64,000 nt of DNA from Gadus chalcogrammus (GCF_026213295.1 NC_079421.1:20070925-20134924); one strand, 5' to 3'; counted from the first letter of the stretch, positions 31,090-47,128 are shown. The notes: generated by a model from the letters alone, not told the origin. Numbers and translations are program-made.

Positions 31090-31345
31090 AAAACATTTAC
31101 ATTTACATTTAGGGCATTAGCAGACGCTTTTATCCAAATAAGTACATTTGTATTCAATATAACACAATATACCGCTGTCGGTACAGTAAGGATGTTCATA
31201 GAAGCAAGTGCAAGTACAACAATCGCTAGGCTAACCAATCTCGCGTGTTACAGCAATGATAGCAGCTACTGCAGTTGCTACACAGTTAAGAACTATAATA
31301 TAATACAATACAACACAATACAATACAATGTACATGGTGGCCAGA
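31090..31345. repeat. Common teleost interspersed repeat
   Basis: Contains TTAGGGCATTAGCAGACGCT and TTTTATCCAAATAAGTACAT, a core I recognise as recurrent in many fish genomes. It ends in an ATACA-rich tail (about 31300-31330). The exact repeat family is not assigned. Confidence 0.6.
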
Positions 31346-31722
31346 CATGGAGATGAGCCACTGCCCAGTCAATACAACGTCAAGCCCCTGCTGCTCTGGT
31401 GAACATATTTTATCAAATGGATCAAAATGAAAAAATGACTGCATGTACAACTGATGTTTTTTTAGGGTTCAGCTTAGAATAAACTCGAATGAGAACTGCA
31501 CCTCACAGCAAATTAATCAGATCATTGCTCGTGTCTTTCAGTGGCTCTTTAACAATCATAGTCGTCCATGGCACTCATTTTGTATTTCATATCATTTCCT
31601 ATGAATGTAATAGTACAGTGAGACACTCGTGTCTTAAAATGTCTATCGATAGGACAAAAGGAGGGTTGTTGGTTTGTCAAGTGGTGGGAAGGACAGTGTA
31701 GTGGTTAGGGTAGACTAGAAGT
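31346..31722. other. Upstream sequence with a degenerate promoter copy
   Basis: The segment 31466-31570 contains GAACTGCACCTCACAGCAAA and TTTCAGTGGCTC phrases like those before other exon 1 copies. It appears to be a decayed duplicate of the proximal block. No gene is seen. Confidence 0.35.
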
Positions 31723-31851
31723 GGATCATTGGCTGGCATCATTCAGTGCTCTAACTTCCAGCCAATCACAGTTCATCTATGGTATAACAATAGTAGTCCT
31801 TACAGTCAATCTATCAGTGAGTGCAGTATAGTACAGCACCAAAACGCAACA
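31723..31851 (+). promoter_or_regulatory. Proximal promoter-like block of the NITR gene at 31852
   Basis: An inverted CCAAT (ATTGG, about 31728) and CCAAT at 31762-31766 are present. The octamer-like site is not evident, as in the related gene at 20330. Confidence 0.45.
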
Positions 31852-34644
31852 ATGTTAGCAATATTGTTTGCTTTGATAATTCTGAGAGAAGCATGTAAGT
31901 AAAACTCCTCTTCAAAAAAGTTAATTTGGTTACAATTCTAAATATAACAAGTGGTTATTCATTGTGGTTATTTCTACTTTATTTTTAGCGCCGATTGAGA
32001 CCAAAAAGGATCCTTCTTTGTTGTCTGTGCAAACAGCAGAGCTTGGAGATAATGTAACTCTACATTGTGTAGCTTTAAAAAAAGGAATATGCAACGTATA
32101 TTGGTATAAGCAATCTCTGGGATTTGTGCCTCAAACAGTCGCTTCTAAAGTGAATGATTCAGTGACAGTTTATCCCAGATTCAATTCAAGTTTCACAGTG
32201 GACAAAGGGTTTCTTGCCTTTAATCTTAAATTCAGATCCGTAACTAAAGATGATGAAGGAATCTATTTTTGTCAAGAAGGTTTATCTGACAGTTGGAGCG
32301 GCATATTTTTATCTGTCAAAGGTTTGTGATATATTTTTCAATGCTTGTTTCTACGTCATGAGGAAAAATCTTAACATTTCAAATCAACCGCAAATATATC
32401 TACTTCGTTCATTTAAATTATGATCATTGTATTTAACGGTTCAGATCCCAATGAGCAGAGGTTTGTCTCCCGGACTGTGGTCCAACAGCCTGTGTCAGCA
32501 TCAGCTCAGCTGGGAGACCCTGTGGCTCTCCAGTGCTCTGTTACCTCCCAGAGGACGGACCACAGTAACCAGTGCCAAGGGGAACCCAGTGTGTACTGGT
32601 TCAGATCAGGACCATCTCACCCTGCTACCATTTACATGAATGGTAACAGGAGTGGTGGATGTCAGAATAGTTCTGGGCCTCCGTCTGCTCCACAGAGCTG
32701 TGTCTACACTCTCCCCAAGAACAATGTAGACTCCTCTGATGCTGGGACTTACTACTGTGCCCTGGCAGCATGTGGGGAAGTTGTGTTTGGAAATGGAACT
32801 AAACTGGACCTAACAGGTCAGTATATTTGACTTCTTACTTCTAGAATATATTTTTTATAATACTTTTTTATTCAATCATTTTTTATTATAACACAATAAT
32901 AGAAGCATAATATTTGTTATTATTAGCTGTAAAATGAGTCTCAATGTTTTCCTTAATTTAACATTCTGAAAATAATTTATGAAAAACTTTCAGGAAAATC
33001 ACCTTCCAATATATAATGTGCAATTGTTCATAAAAGATACAGAGGGATCTAAATCTTTGCTTGTGATTATAGAAACCTACCCTCATCTGGTTACCGTGGT
33101 GCTTGGAATACTGTTGGCTTGCTGTCTGGTTGGGAATATAGTCCAATTCATAGCCAGAAATAAAAAGCAAGTTTGGGAGCATGGCAAAGGTAGAGTAATT
33201 CTATACTAATAAGCCTACTGCTGTGACTTGATATGACCTTAGGACAGGTTAGAGATCCCCAACCGCTTTGATCGATACATTTGTAGTATACATACTGAAA
33301 CTTTGGAATATAGTATTTTAAAGAACCCTGGCTGCCTTTTTTTTTTTAAGCCTGACCGGCATGAATTGCTAGAAACTATGTCATTAAAAACAGTAATTGT
33401 TAATCTTTTTTTATCATCAGGAATACTGAGTTCCTCTGACCATGTTGCAACTGACTCAGTGATTCAGGAACAACAGGTATTCATGGCAATATGTTTAATA
33501 TGTATATATTGAAATTCATAATGGAGAAGAAAAATTTAAATGAAGATGTGTAAATGTTTTCATTTCTGCAAAATTAGAAATTTGGTTATATCTAATTCGT
33601 TAAATCAATGTAAAAAAATTGTAAAATAGTGGAATCTAGTGGAACGGGCATGCCAGACAGATGTTAAATACGTTATTCATACGTATGTTGTAGATGGTGT
33701 ACAAAAATAAGAATTGTTGCTTTTGTTGCCCTAGAATTATATCTACCTAGGGAGGTGGTCCTCTGTGACAGAGCCCAGAACCGACAAACGGCTCTAGAAA
33801 GAATTGGTTTTTAAATTGAAGTGGAAGTGAACCTCGTGTTTCAGCCTGAATTTGAACCCGATGAGGGAATAAAAAAGGGTTTTGGGCTAAGAGTTCCTTA
33901 AAGAAAAGGGGGTTTGGGGGGGCTATTATCCCCATGGCTACAAACCGTCAATGTATGAGTGTTATTATGAGTGATGTTATCTATGAAGAAGCCCTTCATA
34001 CCGTGGCTTATAGCTATACTATAAGAGTTAATAAGAGGGAAGCTTAACCCTCTCTCGGACACTGGAATCAGAATATTCTTGAGAAATGCAACAAATCTAC
34101 ACAAACACGATTTCGGAACCACTTTACTGCTATTTCACTTGTAAGCTATGGCCTACAGATTTACAGACTAAATAACATATCAATACAATTTACGACTCAA
34201 TAAATTGAGTAAGGAACCTTATCACTTCATGACTCATGACACCATCATTTTGGAAGTACTGGCCCCTTGCAGTCCATTACTGGCCGCCCTGGCTTCTCCT
34301 GTCGTAGCGGGGAGCATTCAGTTGGCTCTTATCTGTGGCGATGCTATTTGCCTCTCAATTCTTCTCACTAGCAGGGTTGGAAAATAATATCATTTTTTTA
34401 TTGTTATGTAATGTTTAATCTTTTCTAGAACATTGTTCAAGGTTCAATGTTATTGACTTCACTGCAACAATCCTGACATCTCAGATGTTTAGTAACACAC
34501 AGTTCTCTGTTGTAGGACAGGGAAACGGATTCCTTGAATTACGCAGCGTTGGATTTCCCTGGCAGGAAAACCAAAAGGGGGAAAAAGAACACTGAACGGA
34601 CTGAGGAGAGTCTGTATTCTGCTGTGAGAGAAACGCGCCACTAA
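31852..34644 (+). CDS. Novel immune-type receptor (V-I-TM-ITIM), complete
   Basis: A six-exon gene encoding about 349 aa. Exons: 31852-31894, 31989-32321 (V), 32445-32816 (I), 33073-33189 (TM), 33421-33476, 34516-34644. The signal peptide MLAILFALIILREA matches the type at 20330. The V domain has TLHC, YWYKQ and IYFC, with an extra cysteine in KKGICNVYW, and a short loop QEGLSDSW. The I domain is standard (GGCQNSS variant). The membrane segment VVLGILLACCLVGNIVQFI is uncharged. The juxtamembrane CEHC pair is replaced by WEHG. The tail has LNYAAL and SLYSAV. The last 59 bp of exon 6 are tandemly repeated beyond the TAA stop. Exons 4-6 are closest to those of the gene at 53948. Confidence 0.88.
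33735..33970. repeat. Block shared with 55990-56230 and 59735-60005
   Basis: The segment beginning near ACAGAGCCCAGAACCGAC, with GGCTCTAGA and GTGAACCTC phrases, lies in intron 5 here and in intron 5 of the gene at 53948. A third copy lies outside any gene at 59735. It is either part of the duplication unit or a dispersed element; class unknown. Confidence 0.5.
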
Positions 34645-34702
34645 AGAACAGTGAACGGACTGAGGAGAGTCTGTATTCTGATGTGAGAGAAACGCGCCAC
34701 TG
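34585..34702 (+). repeat. 59-bp tandem duplication of the ITIM-encoding exon end (2 copies)
   Basis: The unit (34585-34643, 34644-34702) spans the coding end that includes SLYSAV and the stop. The second copy follows the TAA stop and, with a 59-bp period, is not in the same frame. In the second copy the tyrosine-codon region reads TATTCTGATGTG, changing Ala to Asp. The gene at 53948 has three copies. Confidence 0.9.
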
Positions 34703-35740
34703 AAGTCCATCAACCAGGTCCTAGTATAGTTTGATCTGGTGGATGATCATGTGCATTACATTTCTAAAAGGGATAAAAAGCTAAAGTTAAGATATAAGAT
34801 ACAATAAATAATATGATTCTGACAAAGCACAAATAGCACAACTGTGTACAGCACTGGAAGGGGGTTCGGTTCAAACTATTTTCTTTTTTTTAATGGAGAT
34901 GATGAAGCATATCATCTTGGGTTTCTAATGTAGACACTGTCAGCCATTGCAAATAGACCAAAAATGCTTGCATTGTGTGCAATTTTCAGTAAAATTCTCC
35001 TTTTGATCAGATCAAATTGCTTCATTTGACTAACAATTATGTTTGTATTTAGTTTGTAAGTTTATAGTAAACTAAGGTCTCTGACACATTGACAAAGAAA
35101 TGTTGAACTCAACGTTATTAGCTCCATGCTCTAAACATCTCAGCTAGTGGCTTCTTTTTGGGAAATTTGAAATTAGAAGTAAATGCAAAAAGTTTGAAGT
35201 GTTTGTTTATAATTTGCCATGAAAACAGCCTTGATCATTGAATTGCAGGTATCGTGGGGTCGTTTGTTACAATCCAAATGGCCCTTGAGATGGTTGTAGT
35301 GATTTAAACATGACTTGCTGATGTTAAACAAATCAAAAAGGGACAAAGAGCTCTAAAATGTAAAGGATCGGAGAGTGTCTTTTGGCTTGGTGTTGTTTTA
35401 CATAATGAATGACAATTCAGGACAGGAACAGGGAAAGGGCAGAAAATGGTGCCAGTTCAAACATTGTCATTGTTAGGATAGTGTCATGTTGAAGTACCAT
35501 TTAAGAATCCCTTTGTGACATCCCAATGGGGGAGGGTCCACCCGGCTGGGAGGAGCTGACTTACATAATATAGGTTGGCTTTGTATGAATGGTTGTTATG
35601 TGTCGGGATCTCAAAGTTATACCTTGATTAAGATATTAGTATCTGTGAATGAAACTGAACAATTCATTCTTACCGCTATAATAATCTAAAAAGCAGATAC
35701 AAGCAAAATAAAATGATTACAAATCAGGTTGAGTTAGTGA
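34703..35740. other. 3' flank of the NITR unit at 31852
   Basis: AATAAA at 34803-34808 is a candidate polyadenylation signal. Matches the flanks after the genes at 6711 and 47237. The unit-end block GGGGGAGGGTCCACCCGGCT lies near 35530. No gene is seen. Confidence 0.5.
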
Positions 35741-36549
35741 TGGGAAATAACATGGTTGGTTTCTGAAGTATGTGAGCAACACATCCTGTTGAGACCTACA
35801 GTCAGGTCTGTCTATGGTTCAGAGATGTGGTGGGGTGTCGAGAGGCGGAGACATGGCCAGCCCCAGCCCTAGTCTCTGAACTTGGCGCCTCCCTCTCTGT
35901 TTCCTGCTCTGTACACTCTAGTGAGAGAGATGAAAGGAAGAAACACATATTTAAGGGTATGATGTGTAACGTTTCCGCATTCAAACCTGTTATTTAATTT
36001 TTTAAATTGTTTAACATTATCCAAAAAGTATCCAACAATGTACCTTAGATTAAAATATTTATTTTAATCTAAGGTAAAAGGTCTAATTCATTGGGTGAGG
36101 TTGCATGTCAATGACATCATTTCCGCTTTAACCCCTCACTTCCGGTGAAATTTGTGATATAGAAAGCCTTTTAGAGGTATGATATATCAATATCGATGTA
36201 GCTCACTACATATGAGCCACTATGAAAAGTGTATCATACTCAGGCCACCCACCAAGTTAATGAAGTGTTTCCCACAAATAGATTTAACTTGGGTGGGACA
36301 CCCGGATATATATTAAGGCTGTCTAAGTATTTTTGGTAACCCTCTTTGTCACCATTTATTGATACTTCCCCTTCAAAAAACATTAAAAACGTTTCACGTT
36401 ACTATCGTAGCGTAGGCCTGGAATTGTACCCACCAATGTAAACATATCAAAGGTCTGTTAAACCTGTATTAAAACCCTTCAATTTTAAAAACCCCTAACT
36501 ATATCTACTTAGTTCCTTTAAATTATTATCATTGTACTTAACAATGCAG
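35741..36549 (+). other. Distal module and 5' part of a NITR relic
   Basis: A distal upstream module (ETS-like CATCCTGTT near 35782, TGTGGTGGGG near 35827) runs into sequence paralogous to 51401-52249. No exon 1 or V exon is found before the exon 3 fragment at 36550, so the unit has lost its 5' exons. It includes the palindrome at 36042-36075. Confidence 0.5.
36042..36075. repeat. Near-perfect 34-bp palindrome
   Basis: ACCTTAGATTAAAATA is followed by its reverse complement, with a single mismatch at the centre. The paralogous site near 51720-51745 is not palindromic, so one arm was copied inverted in this unit. Confidence 0.85.
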
Positions 36550-36700
36550 ATAACAATGACCAAAGGTCTTGAATGTATTGGTACAGATTACAGGAAGAAT
36601 ATGAAGAGTTCTGCAGATTCATGACGACCCATTGCAGATGGGTTCTACACCCCAACTGTCATCTAGTGGTCTTTGTGCTTTGGATACGGTTGGCTTGCTG
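36550..36700 (+). pseudogene. NITR relic: fragments of I-domain and transmembrane exons
   Basis: After AG at 36548-36549, ATAACAATGACCAAAGG matches the start of the I exon. It jumps to TGTATTGGTACAGATTACAG, which matches the middle of that exon (VYWFRSG region), so most of the I exon is deleted. Next come intron-like sequence and a decayed membrane exon (TCATCTAGTGGTCTTTGTGC, GGCTTGCTGTG). There is no open reading frame across the pieces. A SINE follows immediately. Confidence 0.7.
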
Positions 36701-36704
36701 TGTA

Positions 36705-37330
36705 AAAGTAGCTCGGGAGGATGAGCCGGTTGCTAGTTCGATCCCCGGCTCCTCCTAGCTGAGTGTTGAGGTGTCCCTGAGCGAGACTCCTAACCCTAAC
36801 CTTACATTCACACTGCATGCGTCCGTCGACGGATGACTGAGGGCGAGTCTGACTTAGATGGAACTAGTTTTCGTCGACACAGCCTGCAGCCAATCAAATC
36901 CCTTCCCGCTAACAAAGCCGATGTGTGGATATGAATACAAAAGATCAGGTGACTAAAAACAATCCTATCGATTCCACATTTCTTTTAAAAAATATAACTG
37001 CCAGATTTTTCCTGCTTCTTCCTGCTTGTTTTTGCATGCCTGCGATTTCATTGGCCGACGGATCCGTCGCTGCCTGAAAAGTTGAAAAATTCTCAACTTT
37101 TGACCTAGGCCACGGAACCAACAGAACGGACGGACCCACAATGCATTTTGACAGCGTCCCATGCAAAGTCAATGAGATCCGTCAACGGACGCATGTAGTT
37201 TGAATGACCTTTAACTGCTCCTGACGAGCTGGCAGTTGCCTTACATGGTTGCCTCCGCCCTGAATGTGTGTATGAATGGTTGTAAGTCGCTTCGGATTAA
37301 ACTGTCTGTTATCTGCCCTGAATGTAAATC
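36705..37330 (+). mobile_element. tRNA-derived SINE, split by a MITE
   Basis: The head (TAGTTCGATCCCCGGCTCCT, CTGAGTGTTGAGGTGTCCCT) is the tRNA-related, box-B-like part of a SINE type common in fish. The tail (CTGCTCCTGACGAGCTGG, GAATGGTTGTAAGTCGCTTC) resumes at 37207. Between them is the insertion at 36805-37206. The element lies at the broken end of the NITR relic. Confidence 0.75.
36805..37206. mobile_element. 402-bp MITE with about 30-bp terminal inverted repeats
   Basis: The left end CATTCACACTGCATGCGTCC matches the reverse complement of the right end (CATTCAAACTACATGCGTCC) with few differences, and GACGGAT continues both arms. Flanking ACCTTA and ACCTTT suggest an imperfect target-site duplication. 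No transposase is present, so it is non-autonomous. Confidence 0.8.
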
Positions 37331-37364
37331 TATTGCTTGTGACCCTGACTGTCCCCATTCAGGT

Positions 37365-37997
<633 letters not shown>

Positions 37998-38197
37998 CGA
38001 GTGATATTTATTATTGAAATAGATGTTCATAACATTGATAAAAAATATCAGCAAGTAAAATCAAATGTTTCACGCATCAGGGGAAATATTTATCAATTGC
38101 CAGCTTTTAATGCCACATCGATGAAAACAAAATGAACAAAATACGTTTTCAGTGTTTAGGATAGATTTAAATATGACCTGAACTACACCTCACAGAA

Positions 38198-38325
38198 ATC
38201 ATTGGCTTGCCTCATCAAGTGCCTCCATGTTTCAGCCAATCACAGTGGTCCCAGGATGTGTAAATGTTAGTCTAAAGTCAGAATCATTCACTTCAGTTAG
38301 TCCAGCGCTGGTTCAGCATTAAACC
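38198..38325 (+). promoter_or_regulatory. Proximal promoter-like block of the NITR gene at 38326
   Basis: ATTGGCTTGC at 38201-38210, CCAAT at 38236-38240 and GTGTAAAT downstream, then the conserved TCATTCACTTCAGTTAGTCC. Confidence 0.5.
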
Positions 38326-40486
38326 ATGACAACGTTTTTAGCAATAATAATTCTGAATACTGCATGTGAGTACTGTTTTAATGAAGTCTACATTATTGAG
38401 GTGTTTGGTGAAGAAAAAATATATTGTAATTTTACAGTAGGACGTTTTTGTATACTAAACATACAACCATACCAAGTTCATAAGTTCTTGTTTTTCCTTG
38501 CATTTTTAGTGCTGATTCAGGCCGAAGAGGATCCTCAATCACTCTATTTAAAGACAGTTGAAATTGGAGATAATGTTACTCTGGATTGTCTAGCTTTGAA
38601 TGACCAGAATAACATTAAAATATTATTCTGGCATAAACAATCTCTGGGATATAATCCCCAAATGGTAGCAAGCAGATATTATATATCAAATGAGATTCAA
38701 CCGCCCTTTACGTCAAGGTTCACTGTGGGAGAAGGAAGTAACTTCTATTTGACAATCAGCAACGTTCAAAAAGAGGATGAAGGAAATTATTTCTGTAATC
38801 AAGGAGAACAACATCAAAAGATTTGGAATAATGGTGTTTTCCTGACCATCAAAGGTAAAGCATATTTTAGTCTAGATACTAGTTTATTTTAAATATCATG
38901 ATCGAATATATATATTTTCTCTGCTAAGACCCACTAAGATATTTGGCTTGTTACTTATGATGAGTGTTTTATTTAACTGTTCAGATCCCAGTGACCAGAG
39001 GTTTGTCTCCCAGACTGTGGTCCAACAGCCTGTGTCAGCATCAGCTCAGCTGGGAGACCCTGTGGCTCTCCAGTGCTCTATTACCTCCCAGAGGACGGAC
39101 CACAGTAACCAGTGCCAAGGGGAACCCAGTGTGTACTGGTTCAGATCAGGACCATCTCACCCTGCTGCCATTTACATGAATGGAAACAGGAGTGGTGAAT
39201 GTCAGAATAGTTCTGGGCCTCCGTCTGCTCCACAGAGCTGTGTCTACACTCTCCCCAAGAACAATGTAGACTCCTCTGATGCTGGGACTTACTACTGTGC
39301 CCTGGCAGCATGCGGGGAAGTTGTGTTTGGAAATGGAACCAAGCTGGACATAACAGGTAATTATATTGTACTACTTACTTTTAGTTTATTAAATTACTTT
39401 CAATTATAATAGATTCATATTTATAATATTTATAATTTATTTACTGGGACATGAATCTAAATCATTTCCTTTATTCAACATTCTGAAAATATTGAACTTT
39501 TTCATGAACAATTATATCGCCTACCATTATATGATGCGTACTTGGTCATAGAAGAGATACCATGAGATCTAAATCTTCGCTTTTAATTCTAGAACCCTAC
39601 AGACATCTGGTTACCGTGGTGCTTGGAATACTGTTGGCTTGCTGTCTGGTTGGGAATATTATCCAGTTCATATCCAGAAATAAAAATAAAGTTTGTGAGC
39701 ATTGCAAAGGTACAATAGATTCTACACTTATTGGACATTCTAGCCTACTGGTGTGACTTCATATGACCTCAGTACAGGTTAGAGATCCCCATGTTGGATA
39801 TAGATAGCGAAGTTTAGAAGTTGATACATTGTATTTTACATTCTACATTGTTTTTACATATATATTTACATGTAAACATTGAAATAGTTTTTATATCAGG
39901 GTTCTATGAAACATAGCATTAACAATATAAATGTTATCTTAAAAAGTGAATATTATTTTTCCCTTGTTATTTACAGGAAATCCTAAAGTCTCCTACCATG
40001 TTTTACATGCCTCAGTGATACAAGAACAACAGGTACGTCAGCATTCTGTATCTTTTTTATCATGGGTATGTATATTAATTAATCATCAAGCATAACTAAT
40101 ATTTAGTGCTTTGGGAATGAATATATGGACATCACATTTGATTTTAAAAGTAGTAATATCTGGGACTTTCTATAGTGCATTTTGAGGAAGTCTAATATTG
40201 TTTTTATTGCAATATCTACCTTTCTGGATAAAGTTTAGCAACCTGGTGTGTATTGTGTATCTAGAATTAAACCTGCATAGCTTTTGTATATGAAGACAGA
40301 GGTACATTAGTTTGATTGTGTTGTCTTCAGCGTTTGGTAGTAAGACCAAGTTCTCTGTTGTATGAGGAGGAAGCAGATTCCTTGAACTACGGTGTGTTGG
40401 AGTTCTCCGACAGGAAAGCCAAAGGAAGGAAGAAGAACAGTGAAAGGACTCAGGAGTGTCTGTATTCCGCTGTGAGAGAAACCTAG
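38326..40486 (+). CDS. Novel immune-type receptor (V-I-TM-ITIM), complete
   Basis: A six-exon gene encoding about 349 aa. Exons: 38326-38365, 38510-38854 (V), 38985-39356 (I), 39593-39709 (TM), 39977-40032, 40367-40486. The signal peptide is MTTFLAIIILNTA. The V domain has TLDC, FWHKQ and NYFC and ends NNGVFLTI. The I domain is standard. The membrane segment VVLGILLACCLVGNIIQFI is uncharged. The usual exon 6 acceptor TGTAG is mutated to TGTATGAG, but the new AG restores the frame with the tail starting EEADSLNYGVL. ITIM 1 (LNYGVL) is intact; the second motif has Cys at -2 (CLYSAV), outside the consensus. The stop TAG removes the terminal residues seen in most paralogues. Confidence 0.86.
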
Positions 40487-41383
40487 GAGTAAAAAGTGAA
40501 AGATGAGATAAGAAGCTCAAATAGCTCTTCATAACTCTAGACGGTGGTTAAGTTCAAACTATGTGTTTTAAATGTGGATGAACCCACATACGTTTCTTTT
40601 TTGGAGTTTATAGAAACTTTCAGGCATTGCTGTATACAAATATCCATAAGCAGCATTGTTTTGTGTATAATGTTCAGCAAAACCATACTGACTTAAATAA
40701 CAAATATGATCAGATTACAATATTATTATTTTCTTGACGTAATGTTCCAAACAACTTAGTTAGATGGACTGCTTTGTGGGAAAATAACTGAGAAAATGAT
40801 TGCAACTAATTTTATAAAAATAAAACTTGGAAATGTTCATTGTTTTTCATTTAAAGGGAAGGCTGCCACAATTATGTTAAGCTGTATAGCATCTGATTGG
40901 TGACTTTTTAAAATGATAACAATTTAGGATGCGAAAGGCAGGAAAGAGTAATGCAAGAGATGACGCTGAATCATTAACATAGAGGACCCCTGTTTTAGCA
41001 CAAGTTATCAACTTGCCATTTCTAAACATAACCCCTTTGTAACACAATGTGGGCGTATCCAACCAGCTGGGAGGGTTTGACTGGTGCACTGCGTCAACTG
41101 GTAGGCTGGAGTTGATTTTCATATATCTTGACTGACACCTCACACCCATGTAAACAAACATTTTTTGCTTCTGAAATGAGGTTATACATATATTGGTGTA
41201 TTTAGGGGTGAATCGGTTCACAAAACACGAGGTTTGATAAGATACGGAATGGTTTCGGGTTACGGTTCGGAACAGTTTCCATACATAGACAAAATAAATG
41301 CCTGATCATTTTCACTTGTATGTAGATATTACATTTATTATTTTAACAGTAATCAACAAGGATAGCTTGGCGATATATATAGT
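40487..41383. other. 3' flank of the NITR unit at 38326
   Basis: Shares AAGGCTGCCACAATTATGTT and the ACACAATGTGGGCGTATCC block (about 41043) with other unit ends. No gene is seen. Confidence 0.5.
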
Positions 41384-41445
41384 CATATGGAGATGATATA
41401 TATATCTATATCTATATATATCTATATATATATCATCTCCATATG
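41384..41445. repeat. 62-bp AT-rich hairpin
   Basis: CATATGGAGATGATATATA is followed after a short TATC-rich loop by its exact reverse complement ending CATCTCCATATG. At the equivalent place, other units have only a TA run next to ATGACCTGGAAC. Confidence 0.85.
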
Positions 41446-42755
<1,310 letters not shown>

Positions 42756-44976
42756 ATGACAATGTTTTTAGCAATGATGATTCTGCGTACTGCATGTAAG
42801 TACTGTTTTAATGTGTGTACATTATTGAGGTGTTTGTTGATAAAAAAATATATCGGAATTCTTCAAGAAGGATGTTATTCCATTTTGTATAGTAAATATA
42901 CAACAATAGTGATGTATGTTTCTTTCTTGTTTTTCTTTATGTTTTAGTGCTGATTCAGACCCAAGAAGATCCTCAATCACTCTATTTGAAAGAAGCTAAA
43001 CTTGGAGATACTGTCACTCTGGATTGTACAGTTTTGAAAGACAAGAATATTAATGAAGTGTTGAACTGGTATAAGCAATCTCTGGGATTTAATCCCCAAA
43101 TGGTAGCTAACAGATATTATACATCAACGATTAAACCGTCCTTTACGTTGAGGGTCACAGTGGGAGAAGGAAGTAACTTCAATTTGACAATCACCAACGT
43201 TCAAAAAGAGGATGAAGCAAATTATTTCTGTAATCAAGGAAGTCAATATCAAAGCATTTGGATTAATGGCGTTTTCCTGACTGTCAAAGGTAAATCATGT
43301 ATTAGTTAGTTAGATATTTCTTGATCGAAAATACATTTTTTCTGAAAGAACCGCAAAGATATTTGGTTTGTTTCTTATGATGATTGTTTTATTTAACTGT
43401 TCAGATCCCAATGACCAGAGGTTTGTCTCCCAGACTGTGGTCCAACAGCCTGTGACTGCATCAGCTCAGCTGGGAGACCCTGTGGCTCTCCAGTGCTCCA
43501 TTACCTCCCAGAGGACGGACCACAGTAACCAGTGCCAAGGGGAACCCAGTGTGTACTGGTTCAGATCAGGACCATCTCACCCTGCTGCCATTTACATGAA
43601 CGGAAACAGGAGTGGTGAATGTCAGAATAGTTCTGGGCCTCCGTCTGCTCCACAGAGCTGTGTCTACACTCTCCCCAAGAACAATGTAGACTCCTCTGAT
43701 GCTGGGACTTACTACTGTGCCCTGGCAGCATGCGGGGAAGTTGTGTTTGGAAGTGGAACTAAGATCGACATAACAGGTCAATATATATGACTTCTTACTT
43801 CGAGAATATTTCTTTTTTTATAATACTTGTTTAAGAGATAACTTTTAATTATAATAGAATTATAATATTGTGTACAATATTGGTTATTTATTTGCTTGAC
43901 AATGAATTTCAATGTTTTTCTCAATTTAACATTATGGAAATAATGTACTTTTTTCTGAAAAACTTTTTCATGAAGATCCCTTTCCTTTATATGATGTGTA
44001 ATTGGGTAATTGTGTAATTGTTTATAGAAGTTACCATGAGATCTAAATCTTCACCTCTAATTCTAGAACCCTACATTAATCTGCTCACCGTGGTGCTTGG
44101 AATACTGTTCGCTTGCTGTCTGGGTGGGAATATAATCCAGTTCATAACAAGAAATAAAAAGCAAGTTTCTGAGCATTGCAAAGGTACAGTACATGCTACA
44201 CTTAGCCAACTGATGTGACTTCATATGATCTCAGGAAAGGTTAAAGATCCCCATGTCTGACAGAGATAGAGAAGTTTAAAAATAGGTATATACATACATA
44301 CATACAGATATCTAGCTCCAGTTTTTTGGACTTAATTGTTTTACATATCCATATATAATTACACGTTTAAGTTTAAAACTGTTCAGGGTTCTACGAAAAC
44401 ATTACATTAACAATAAAAACTTAATTTACAAAAGTAAATAATCTTCCGTTGTTATTTTCAGGGAATCCCAGTGTCTCCTACCACGTTTCACATGCCTCAG
44501 TGATTCAAGAACAACAGGTACATCGGCATTGTGTGTGTGTTTTTTACAATGTATACGTTCATGAATTAATCATCATCAAGCATAACTAATGGTGAATGGC
44601 ATGGGTATGATACATATGGAAAGTGGATAAGGGTATGATAATTTTAGTTCAATTAATTACATTTTTTAGGAGGGCTGATATTGGTTTTATTGCAATATCT
44701 AACTACCTTTCTGGATAGCGTTTACCTACTTGCCGTGTTATGGTACAAACCTGCATGTTCTTCGCCTTTTTATATGAGTACACAAGTACATTAGTTTGAT
44801 TGTATTCCCTGCAATGATTGGTTGTAAGACACCGTTCTCTGTTGTAGGACGGGGAAACAGATTCCTTGAACTACGCAGCGTTGGAGTTCTCTGGCAGGAA
44901 AACCAAAGGAAGGAAGAAGAACAGTGAAAGGACTCAGGAGAGTCTGTATTCTGCTGTGAGAGAAACCGGCCACTGA
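42756..44976 (+). CDS. Novel immune-type receptor (V-I-TM-ITIM), complete
   Basis: A six-exon gene encoding about 351 aa. Exons: 42756-42795, 42948-43289 (V), 43405-43776 (I), 44067-44183 (TM), 44462-44517, 44848-44976. The signal peptide is MTMFLAMMILRTA. The V domain has TLDC, NWYKQ and NYFC and ends INGVFLTV. The I domain is nearly identical at the base level to the copies at 25910 and 38985 and ends FGSGTKIDIT. The membrane segment VVLGILFACCLGGNIIQFI is uncharged. The first juxtamembrane cysteine is Ser (VSEHCK). The tail has LNYAAL and SLYSAV, both ITIM-consensus. The gene looks fully functional. Confidence 0.88.

Positions 44977-47128
<2,152 letters not shown>

Noticed and set aside
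36705..36800. A tRNA gene
   Set aside because: The box-B-like GTTCGATCC belongs to a SINE head with the typical SINE body downstream. A complete cloverleaf is not evident.
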